Of a stretch of 6,067 nt of DNA, positions 1 to 5,589 are shown in pieces. Positions within the stretch are counted from its first letter, which is position 1, and each line of letters opens with the position of its first letter. The notes beneath the pieces were generated by a model. That model had not been told where the DNA came from. It saw only the letters and a list, made by a program, of their open reading frames with translations, and searched no databases. Both the position numbers and the translations under genes were made by a program. The stretch is from an uncultured Eubacteriaceae bacterium (GTDB taxonomy: Bacteria > Bacillota > Clostridia > Eubacteriales > Eubacteriaceae): assembly GCA_947625585.1 (NCBI GenBank), contig CANQOZ010000071.1, positions 1-6,067 of the forward strand. The letters run 5' to 3'.

Positions 1-480
1 TTCTGGCCAGTTGTTAATAATCGTATATTTACCATCAATGTTTTTAATTCCGCCAGGCAAAATTTCAAAGTCAGAGGAGAAATTATCTTCATAAATAACA
101 CGCTCCTTTTGAGTATAAGGAGTATCCAAAATTTTGTTCATACCGATTATTTCATAATCTCCAAGTTTATGTTTACTGTCGACAATATTATGAATATTTG
201 GATATTTTTGACAAAGTCTATCAAACTCAAGGTCGTTCATTTCCAAGTCGTCATTACCAAGCATGACGTAATACTCGATTCCTTCTTCATTAAGTCTCTT
301 AAAGTAATCATCTAAATAGTCCCGCATAAACCTGTATTGGTGAGTCATCCTGTTATCACGTTTTGGGAAAATATCACCACCATTAATAACAGCATCAACA
401 TTTTCCCGTTTAGCTAATTCAATAACCTTTTCATACTTATTTTCATCCCCGTGGATATCGGTTATATAGAGTATTTTCAT
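1..480 (-). CDS. Calcineurin-like metallophosphoesterase, C-terminus cut off by the window edge
   Basis: Reading leftward from ATG at 480-478 gives 160 residues with no stop before the window ends, so the C-terminal part is missing. The N-terminus carries the metal-binding motifs of the calcineurin-like phosphoesterase superfamily in order: D-I-H-G-D (residues 8-12; Asp8 and His10 are metal ligands), G-G-D-I-F (34-38; Asp36 bridges the metals) and G-N-D-D (75-78; Asn76 is a ligand). The later His motifs would lie beyond the edge. The usual third motif is G-N-H-E/D; here Asp77 replaces the His that normally acts as general acid, resembling the G-N-C-D variants of the MJ0936/YfcE type. The family uses a two-metal centre to hydrolyse phosphomono- or diesters; the substrate cannot be told. 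No signal peptide is seen, so it is probably cytosolic. It starts 9 bp after the HAD gene stop, with a weak AGGT ribosome site overlapping that stop, and is the last visible gene of the leftward operon. It was confirmed by hand translation. Confidence 0.9.
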   Translation of the reverse strand, partial: MKILYITDIHGDENKYEKVIELAKRENVDAVINGGDIFPKRDNRMTHQYRFMRDYLDDYFKRLNEEGIEYYVMLGNDDLEMNDLEFDRLCQKYPNIHNIVDSKHKLGDYEIIGMNKILDTPYTQKERVIYEDNFSSDFEILPGGIKNIDGKYTIINNWPE

Positions 481-489
481 AATTTTTAC

Positions 490-1164
490 CTATTCAAAAT
501 CAAAAGTAGTAATGATTGCATCTAAATCATTACGTTCTTCAAAATGGTTCTTACCAGTTAAATCAACGGCAGCAACAACACCAGTACCGGCATTGTTGGC
601 GGCTTCAATTCCACTAATAGCATCTTCAAATACGATTCCATCTTCTGGTGGAATACCAATTTTTTCAAATGCTTTTAAATAAAGTTCTGGATTCGGTTTT
701 GAAGCAAGTTTGCCATTATCATAAACCACTTGATCAAGGTCAAACCAACGATCAAGATCAAAAATATCAAAGAAGAATTTAACATTTTTAAGACAAGAAG
801 CAGTAGCAATTGTAAAAGGTATATTATTGTCTTTTAAATAATCAAAGAAGTTTTCAGCTCCTGGGGTTAATATTTGTCGATCTGGATGGTCAAGAATATA
901 TTCTCTATAGATTACTTCCTTCCCATTTTCACCGAGTTCCCTTGCTTCTTCATAGGTAAGCTTTCGACCTTCAAAAATTTCTAAAGTATCTTTATTATTT
1001 ACGCCATGGAAGTAGCGTTTAAATTCGTCATCACTAACGTCTCGTCCGTAACGCTCCTTTATAAACTGCCTCCATGTTATTTCATTTATATCGTTATCTT
1101 GAAAGAGTGTCCCGTTAAAATCGAAGACCACACCTTTTATATTTTCAATTAATTCCTTCTTCAT
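490..1164 (-). CDS. HAD-superfamily hydrolase, beta-phosphoglucomutase-like, with Asn in motif I
   Basis: This is a complete 224-residue protein, the usual size for HAD subfamily IA enzymes with a helical C1 cap. Motif I is V-F-D-F-N-G-T-L at residues 13-20, with Asp15 as the nucleophile that forms the aspartyl-phosphate. A helical cap follows, roughly residues 22-95. Motif II is I-A-T-A-S (119-123), motif III is Lys156 in S-K-P-N-P-E, and motif IV is F-E-D-A-I-S-G-I-E-A-A (179-189) with the Mg-binding Glu180/Asp181. Most phosphatases and phosphomutases of this class have Asp two residues after the nucleophile as general acid/base; here it is Asn17 (codon AAC at 1116-1114). Sequences with D-F-N-G-T occur in HAD proteins of Gram-positive bacteria as far as I recall, so this is probably a subfamily trait rather than an error. 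A small sugar-phosphate or nucleotide substrate is likely but not identifiable. The ATG at 1164 has AGGA seven bases upstream. The gene lies 21 bp after the second YihY gene and 9 bp before the phosphoesterase. Confidence 0.92.
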   Translation of the reverse strand: MKKELIENIKGVVFDFNGTLFQDNDINEITWRQFIKERYGRDVSDDEFKRYFHGVNNKDTLEIFEGRKLTYEEARELGENGKEVIYREYILDHPDRQILTPGAENFFDYLKDNNIPFTIATASCLKNVKFFFDIFDLDRWFDLDQVVYDNGKLASKPNPELYLKAFEKIGIPPEDGIVFEDAISGIEAANNAGTGVVAAVDLTGKNHFEERNDLDAIITTFDFE

Positions 1165-1185
1165 TTACAGTTCCTAAATTTCAAA

Positions 1186-2109
1186 TTAAGATTTGTGCAT
1201 TCTATCGTAACGTATGAATGAAATAAATACGTTAACTTTAACCCCGATATTGATAATCATATTCAAAAAGAATAAGGAAACTAGGAGGATAAACAATCCT
1301 GCCAGAGATCCATAAATTACCAGGTAGTTTTTACTAAGATCTAAGAAATAAAGATAGATCCTATAAACTACGATTACTCCAATAGTTGAAAGAACTGCTC
1401 CTGGCCAGCTTTCAGTAATACTAATTCTCCGTTCTGGTACAAAAGTAAAAAGTCCGAGTATACCTAAGAAGATAGCAGCAACACCAGCAGCTGCTCGAAA
1501 AGCCAGGTCAACACTATCTGTATATTCACGTACCGGCGTTGTCTGTAAAACTTCATTAGCAACAGAATGAGTAGTTCTGTAAACGAAGAAAGCAATTATA
1601 ATAATGAGCGCTATTACTATTAATAGTAGAAAGGACTTAAACCAAACTTTAGTATCAGAACTATAAGGTTTAAAACCATAAGTTTGATTTAGACCGGTTA
1701 TTATTGTATGACAAGTCAAAATACCAAAGAATAGGGACATTATAATAATGACGGGTCTAATATAGGACAGATAGCTTAGCATCTGAAAGAGTTCTTCTTT
1801 TATATAGTTAAATCCTGCTGACGGGAGTAATACCTGAATTGAATTTAAGAATGAATTATTAAATGCAGGTACAAACTGGCTACAGAGTAGGATTATAAAG
1901 AGCATTGTAGGAATAATAGCTCCTAAAATAATAAAAGACATCTGAGCACAAACTCCAGGAAGGTCAGTCTCTACGCAGGAATTAATAAAGTCTAAAATCA
2001 GATTTACTAATTTGGAGCTAACATGCCTTGTTGTTTCATTAAACCTACCGTATGTAATATCTCTTGCAATGATTGAAGGTGGAAAGTGTTTATTTAAACT
2101 TTTTCTCAA
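1186..2109 (-). CDS. YihY/BrkB-family (UPF0761) membrane protein, second of a tandem pair
   Basis: From the TTG at 2109-2107 this encodes a 307-residue, very hydrophobic protein with about six membrane segments, near residues 55-77, 115-138, 158-177, 203-224, 237-257 and 266-288. Family marks are the first segment following V-C-A-Q-M-S-F (53-59), the W-P-G-A motif (235-238) before segment five, and the C-terminal Y-G-S-L-A-G stretch (266-271) ending in I-G-V-K-V-N-V. These match the YihY pattern of PGA and YGSLG followed by a small-residue-rich last helix. YihY proteins were once called RNase BN, which is wrong; their biochemical role is unknown. I chose the TTG because an excellent AGGAGG lies six bases before it. 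A longer reading from TTG at 2151 would lie inside the preceding gene, translating its ribosome site, and has no good site of its own. It overlaps the upstream YihY gene by 20 bp, so translational coupling is likely. Confidence 0.85.
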   Translation of the reverse strand: MRKSLNKHFPPSIIARDITYGRFNETTRHVSSKLVNLILDFINSCVETDLPGVCAQMSFIILGAIIPTMLFIILLCSQFVPAFNNSFLNSIQVLLPSAGFNYIKEELFQMLSYLSYIRPVIIIMSLFFGILTCHTIITGLNQTYGFKPYSSDTKVWFKSFLLLIVIALIIIIAFFVYRTTHSVANEVLQTTPVREYTDSVDLAFRAAAGVAAIFLGILGLFTFVPERRISITESWPGAVLSTIGVIVVYRIYLYFLDLSKNYLVIYGSLAGLFILLVSLFFLNMIINIGVKVNVFISFIRYDRMHKS

Positions 2110-2932
2110 ATCTCTCCTCCTCCAAAAATGTGTAATTAACAGTAAAGCCAACTAAGAATACAAAGGAAATGATATAGATAATCAGAATCATCTGAAGTCC
2201 TTGTGAAGCAAGTTGGATATAACCTGGATAGTCTAAGTGAGATAAGACATAGTGGTCAATGAAAAATAGAATAGTTAAAGTCAAGGCTGTAAAACTAGCT
2301 CCCGGCAGAGCTTCTTTTATTTTCAACTTTTGTGCTGGGAACCGTGCCATAATCCATGTTAAAACCAGAATAAAACCGAATGCAAAGAGAATCGTCAGTA
2401 TTAGTTGAAGCATATCCTGAACCCAAAGTATTCTAACTTTTCCTACAAGAAACGATCCTTCAAGATAAACAGCGAATAAGATCACTAAAAATATTACGAT
2501 TTGAAGTAAATACCTTAATGCAATTAGATAGACTTGGACAATACTTCTATCTTCCTTCTCTCTCATAATTTTTGTCGAAATTAACATTAATGACCGAACT
2601 AAACGGTGTGAAGCATAAATAATAAAAAATAAAAGAGTAAAGTTGGAAATGAGTGAATCAAATCCATCAATCGTGTCTATAAAAGATGAATTAATTACCG
2701 GAAGAACTATACTCGCTAAAACTTGTGGAAAATACTCTGTGACATATTCACTTATTTCAACCTGAATTTCTGTATACGATGATAAGAAATGTACGGCAAA
2801 GTTAAAAAGCATCAGGATTGGTACAAATGCCAATGTCAGCCCGTAAGAAAGTTGGGCTGTATAATTTAAAATATTGCTGTTTTTTAAGTTGTTAATAATT
2901 GCTTTAAACGTGTTAGATATTCGACGTGCCAT
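2090..2932 (-). CDS. YihY/BrkB-family (UPF0761) membrane protein, first of a tandem pair
   Basis: This is the first gene of the leftward operon, 280 residues from ATG at 2932 (282 if the TTG at 2938 is used). A basic N-terminus precedes about six hydrophobic segments, near residues 30-50, 92-110, 137-157, 176-198, 210-230 and 246-268. The Y-T-A-Q-L-S-Y-G motif at about 24-31 matches the YihY family hallmark (A-x-x-L-S-Y) at the start of helix one, and A-L-P-G-A (about 208-212) matches the conserved PGA before helix five. The C-terminal YGSLG motif is degenerate (Y-I-Q-L-A-S). It is clearly diverged from its downstream neighbour, so the duplication is old. Start choice is uncertain: AGGA (2948-2945) is 12 bases from the ATG but an ideal 6 from the TTG, a two-residue difference. 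The acidic end L-E-E-E-R is encoded by the DNA that also provides the next gene's ribosome site. Function is unknown beyond membrane location. Confidence 0.87.
   Translation of the reverse strand: MARRISNTFKAIINNLKNSNILNYTAQLSYGLTLAFVPILMLFNFAVHFLSSYTEIQVEISEYVTEYFPQVLASIVLPVINSSFIDTIDGFDSLISNFTLLFFIIYASHRLVRSLMLISTKIMREKEDRSIVQVYLIALRYLLQIVIFLVILFAVYLEGSFLVGKVRILWVQDMLQLILTILFAFGFILVLTWIMARFPAQKLKIKEALPGASFTALTLTILFFIDHYVLSHLDYPGYIQLASQGLQMILIIYIISFVFLVGFTVNYTFLEEERFEKKFK
2116..2123 (-). promoter_or_regulatory. Strong ribosome binding site for the second YihY gene
   Basis: On the minus strand this reads GGAGGAGG, followed six bases later by TTG at 2109. It lies inside the end of the preceding YihY gene, where it is translated as part of the Leu-Glu-Glu-Glu-Arg tail. 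It is the strongest Shine-Dalgarno sequence in the window and decides the start of the downstream gene in favour of TTG 2109 over TTG 2151. Confidence 0.8.
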
Positions 2933-2944
2933 TGACAAATGAGG

Positions 2945-2948
2945 TCCT
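2945..2948 (-). promoter_or_regulatory. Ribosome binding site of the first YihY gene
   Basis: AGGA on the minus strand. It is six bases from the TTG at 2938 and twelve from the ATG at 2932, which leaves the true start of the first YihY gene undecided between the two. Confidence 0.5.
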
Positions 2949-2959
2949 GTTTTTCACTA

Positions 2960-2968
2960 TGATATAAT
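2960..2968 (+). promoter_or_regulatory. Extended -10 promoter for the aconitase gene
   Basis: TGATATAAT is a perfect extended -10 (TG, one base, then TATAAT) 44 bases before the aconitase start, predicting a transcript start near 2975 and a leader of about 38 bases. No good -35 lies at 16-18 bases; a TTGACA at 2932-2937 is 25 bases away and too distant. An extended -10 can work without a strong -35. No obvious repressor operator was seen, apart from the palindrome in which the -10 sits. Confidence 0.6.
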
Positions 2969-2971
2969 ATC
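2961..2971. promoter_or_regulatory. Palindromic -10 region shared by divergent genes
   Basis: GATATAATATC is a perfect 11-base palindrome centred on the aconitase -10. On the minus strand it offers TATTAT (2969-2964) or TATATC (2966-2961) as a -10 for the leftward YihY operon, which would start near 2957-2954 and leave a short leader carrying the AGGA site. Upstream on that strand TTGATG (2987-2982) is a possible -35, but its spacing of 12-15 bases is short. This is the only non-coding DNA available to drive both units, so a bidirectional promoter is a reasonable inference and not a demonstrated one. Confidence 0.4.
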
Positions 2972-3012
2972 TCAGATTATTCATCAATTTTATAGATTTT
3001 GAAAGGTATCTG

Positions 3013-4890
3013 ATGGGAAAAACATTAACAGAAAAGATTCTAGCTGATCACCTTGTTGTCGGTGAAATGAACAAAGGTGACGAAATCGGAATCCAAATAG
3101 ATCAAACTTTAACCCAGGATTCAACTGGAACGATGGCTTATATGCAACTCGAAGCGTTAGGAACAGATCAGGTTAAAACGAAACGTTCCCTAGCATATAT
3201 TGATCATAACATGCTCCAGGAAGGTCCAAACAATATGGATGACCACCGTTACATCCAAACTGTTGCTAATAAACATGGCGTTATATTCTCACGTCCAGGT
3301 AATGGAATCTGTCATCAAGTAGAAATAGAGCGTTATGGAATTCCAGGAGAGACTCTTTTAGGATCAGACTCCCATACACCGACAGGTGGTGGTCTTGGAA
3401 TGATCGCTATTGGAGCTGGTGGACTTGATGTTGCTATGGCAATGGCTGGTGAACCATACTACATAACCATGCCTGAAGTTGTTAATGTAGAACTAGTTGG
3501 AAAACTCAGAGAGGGTGTTTCTTCTAAAGATATTATTTTAGAAGTTTTAAGACAATTCTCTGTTAAGGGTGGTGTTAATAAAGTCTTTGAGTATACTGGT
3601 CCAGGTGTTGAAACTTTAAGTGTTCCTGAAAGAGCAACCATAACGAACATGGGTGCAGAACTTGGTGCAACAACATCAATATTCCCATCTGATGAAAAAA
3701 CAAGAGAATTCTTAAAAGCTCAAGGTAGGGAAGAGGACTATGTTGAATTAAAACCAGACGAAGATGCAGTTTATGATCAGAAGATTACAATTGACTTATC
3801 AGAACTTGAACCATTAACTGCAATGCCCCATAGTCCCGATAATGTCAAGAAAGTTAGTGAACTCGAAGGCATGAATATTGACCAGGTTGCAATTGGAAGT
3901 TGTACTAATTCGTCCTACTTAGACCTAATGAAAGTTGCCAGAATTTTAAAAGGGAATACAGTAGCTGAAAATGTTGAACTTGTAATTGCACCAGGATCAC
4001 GTCAGGTTTTAACTATGCTTGCTGAAAATGGTGCCTTAGCTGATATTTTAGATAGTGGTGCTAGAGTACTTGAATCTGGATGTGGTCCATGTATTGGCAT
4101 GGGACAAAGTCCAAACTCTGGTGGAGTATCACTTAGAACATTCAACAGAAACTTTAAAGGCCGTTCCGGAACGCCTGATGCCGACATTTATCTAGTCAGT
4201 CCTGAAACTGCAGCTATCTCTGCTCTAGAAGGAAAACTTACTGATCCATTTGGTAAAGTTGAAATTGGTGAGATTGAAATGCCTGAAGAATTCCACGTTA
4301 ATGACAACTTCGCTGTTATTCCTACCGATGAACCGGAAGAAGTGGAAATTCTAAGGGGACCAAACATCAAACCATTCCCACTAGCTGATGAATTAAAGGA
4401 AACTCTAGAAGGTAAAGCATTAATTGTTGTTGAAGATAACATCACGACAGACCATATTATGCCTAGTCATGCTGGGTTATTACCTTATAGGTCTAACATT
4501 CCTTATCTAGCCGATTACTGTTTAACTCCATGTGACGAAGAATTCCCAGCAAGAGCTAAAGAATATGGCGGTGGTTTTATTGTAGGTGGTTCTAACTATG
4601 GTCAAGGATCTTCAAGAGAACATGCTGCATTAGCTCCTGTCTATTTAGGAATAAGAGGAGTTTTAGCTAAATCGTTTGCTCGAATTCATCAAAACAACTT
4701 AATTAACAATGGAATCCTTCCACTCGTCTTTGTCAACGAAAGTGATTATGATGATATTTCTGTCGGAGATGATTTGGAAATAGATGAATATAAAATGACA
4801 ATCGATGCATCTGATCGTCAAAAGGAAATGCTAAAAAATGCAGGCTTGATCAATAAAACAAGGAAGGATCTTGAACAAGCGAATGCTTAA
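3013..4890 (+). CDS. Aconitate hydratase (aconitase), short Aquifex-type
   Basis: A complete 625-residue 4Fe-4S aconitase, which interconverts citrate and isocitrate via cis-aconitate in the cytosol. The three cluster cysteines are Cys297 (I-G-S-C-T-N-S), Cys357 and Cys360 (S-G-C-G-P-C-I-G). Substrate and catalytic motifs include G-S-D-S-H-T-P-T-G-G-G (117-127), N-R-N-F-K-G-R (378-384), T-T-D-H-I-M-P (478-484) and the C-terminal swivel-domain Ser/Arg motif G-Q-G-S-S-R-E-H (530-537) with the catalytic Ser. The domain order is N-terminal cluster-binding (about 1-410), linker, then C-terminal swivel (about 465-625). It is much shorter than AcnA (about 890 residues) or AcnB and matches the compact roughly 640-residue class known from Aquifex, clostridia and deltaproteobacteria. 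All key residues are present, so it should be active. AAAGG lies six bases before the ATG. It is a single-gene unit between an extended -10 promoter and a terminator, with neither citrate synthase nor isocitrate dehydrogenase adjacent. Because the symbol acnA usually denotes the long form, none is assigned. Confidence 0.97.
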   Translation: MGKTLTEKILADHLVVGEMNKGDEIGIQIDQTLTQDSTGTMAYMQLEALGTDQVKTKRSLAYIDHNMLQEGPNNMDDHRYIQTVANKHGVIFSRPGNGICHQVEIERYGIPGETLLGSDSHTPTGGGLGMIAIGAGGLDVAMAMAGEPYYITMPEVVNVELVGKLREGVSSKDIILEVLRQFSVKGGVNKVFEYTGPGVETLSVPERATITNMGAELGATTSIFPSDEKTREFLKAQGREEDYVELKPDEDAVYDQKITIDLSELEPLTAMPHSPDNVKKVSELEGMNIDQVAIGSCTNSSYLDLMKVARILKGNTVAENVELVIAPGSRQVLTMLAENGALADILDSGARVLESGCGPCIGMGQSPNSGGVSLRTFNRNFKGRSGTPDADIYLVSPETAAISALEGKLTDPFGKVEIGEIEMPEEFHVNDNFAVIPTDEPEEVEILRGPNIKPFPLADELKETLEGKALIVVEDNITTDHIMPSHAGLLPYRSNIPYLADYCLTPCDEEFPARAKEYGGGFIVGGSNYGQGSSREHAALAPVYLGIRGVLAKSFARIHQNNLINNGILPLVFVNESDYDDISVGDDLEIDEYKMTIDASDRQKEMLKNAGLINKTRKDLEQANA

Positions 4891-4923
4891 ATACAAATGA
4901 TACTTTATTGAACTTAAAAGAGA

Positions 4924-4958
4924 AGGTTAGTTAATAATTGTTAACTGACCTTTTTCTC
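4924..4958 (+). terminator. Rho-independent terminator of the aconitase gene
   Basis: An 11-bp stem pairs AGGTTAGTTAA (4924-4934) with TTAACTGACCT (4941-4951), with one G-U wobble, around a six-base loop. A T-rich tail TTTTCTC (4952-4958) follows. It lies 34 bases after the aconitase stop, the expected place for a single-gene transcript. Confidence 0.88.
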
Positions 4959-5034
4959 ATTCTCAAACCATTTTGGTAAATCTAAGATTAAACGTCAAAA
5001 GAAATTGTTAAAAAAGGGTTAGATTAGATGTTGG

Positions 5035-5048
5035 AATTAAAGAGTTTT
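5035..5048 (+). repeat. Direct repeat, copy 1 (14 bp)
   Basis: AATTAAAGAGTTTT occurs here and again exactly at 5386-5399, 351 bases further on. A ten-base part, AATTAAAGAG, also occurs inverted at 5175-5184. The two copies bracket most of the possible decayed gene. It may be a chance match in AT-rich DNA. Confidence 0.4.
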
Positions 5049-5385
5049 ACCTCGATTTCCTTCAAATTTTGGCTGGATTTAGAACTGAAAAACCTCAATT
5101 TATATAACTTAAACTGTATGGATAATTATTCTATATATTTATCCTTCATTTAAAAGTGAAATTGATAAATTGAGCTCTTTAATTTTGAACAAGACGGCAA
5201 TTGGTTCCACTATGGTTCTAGAAAAGGGGCTATATTTGTTAACAAAATTGAAAATCTTAAAATTCATTTACAGTTCTTGATTATATCAATAACCAAAAAT
5301 TAGATCGTGGTTCCAAAATGGCGCCAAATATTAAGAGTAATTATGATAATTCTTATTTTTGCAAATATTTACAAAATTTTCGAGT

Positions 5386-5399
5386 AATTAAAGAGTTTT
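5386..5399 (+). repeat. Direct repeat, copy 2 (14 bp)
   Basis: Exact second copy of AATTAAAGAGTTTT (first copy at 5035-5048). The two copies are read in different frames by the open stretches around them, so the match does not come from repeated protein sequence. Confidence 0.4.
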
Positions 5400-5439
5400 T
5401 TAGAGGTAATATTAACTCCATAGAGTTATCGAAAGCTTG

Positions 5440-5467
5440 AAACGATCATTTAATTTTAAAACGATCA
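5440..5467 (+). repeat. Pair of 9-bp direct repeats 19 bases apart
   Basis: AAACGATCA occurs at 5440-5448 and again at 5459-5467, separated by ten A/T bases. A spacing near two helical turns would put both on one face of the DNA, as a repeated protein site would be, but no gene start lies close downstream. Significance is low. Confidence 0.3.
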
Positions 5468-5549
5468 CTGAATATTTATTATATTGATAATAATTTAACA
5501 ATTAATGGTATTTTTAGGAGTTTTAGGTTTAAATAGCTAATTTTGGGCA

Positions 5550-5576
5550 TAAAAAAACCCCTGCTAAGCAGAGGTT
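5550..5576 (-). terminator. Rho-independent terminator of the leftward surface-protein gene
   Basis: On the minus strand AACCTCTGC (5576-5568) pairs with GCAGGGGTT (5564-5556) through nine pairs with one wobble and a three-base loop. A run of seven T follows, two of them in the stem (5557-5551). It begins 13 bases after the stop codon of the gene to its right and has no T-run on the plus side, so it acts leftward only. Confidence 0.9.
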
Positions 5577-5589
5577 AGTGAAATCTATT

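Larger units (their letters stand above)
4959..5549. other. AT-rich gene-poor region with possible remnants of a decayed gene
   Basis: About 590 bases between two terminators with no convincing gene. On the plus strand, open stretches succeed one another in different frames. 5028-5153 encodes 41 residues from an ATG with AGGG nine bases upstream. 5169-5303 reads in the same frame after a cluster of stops and includes D-G-N-W-F-H-Y-G-S-R-K-G. 5261-5440 lies in another frame and includes L-D-Y-I-N-N-Q-K-L-D-R-G. The overlap near 5261-5303 could mark a frameshift. The residue mix looks protein-like, but I recognise no family, and AT-rich spacer can look like this by chance. Short direct repeats lie inside the region. 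On the minus strand I checked 5550-5341 only and found no convincing gene. Confidence 0.35.

Noticed and set aside
109..315. Plus-strand open frame of 68 codons
   Set aside because: It lies entirely antisense to the metallophosphoesterase gene, whose motifs are clear, and has no credible ribosome site or family resemblance.
2107..2151. Upstream TTG at 2151 as the start of the second YihY gene
   Set aside because: It would translate the strong AGGAGG ribosome site itself and extend the overlap to 62 bp; the TTG at 2109 has ideal spacing to that site.
2932..2968. TTGACA (2932-2937) paired with TATAAT (2963-2968) as a classical promoter
   Set aside because: The spacing is 25 bases, far outside 16-18, and the TTGACA overlaps the start codons of the first YihY gene. 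The extended -10 alone is the better explanation.
3459..4445. Three minus-strand open frames (3459-3650, 4002-4187, 4188-4445)
   Set aside because: All are antisense to the intact aconitase gene and show only its complementary codon pattern.
5475..5492. AT-only hairpin near TTATTAT / ATAATAA
   Set aside because: A short stem without G-C pairs or a T-run is expected by chance in this AT-rich spacer.
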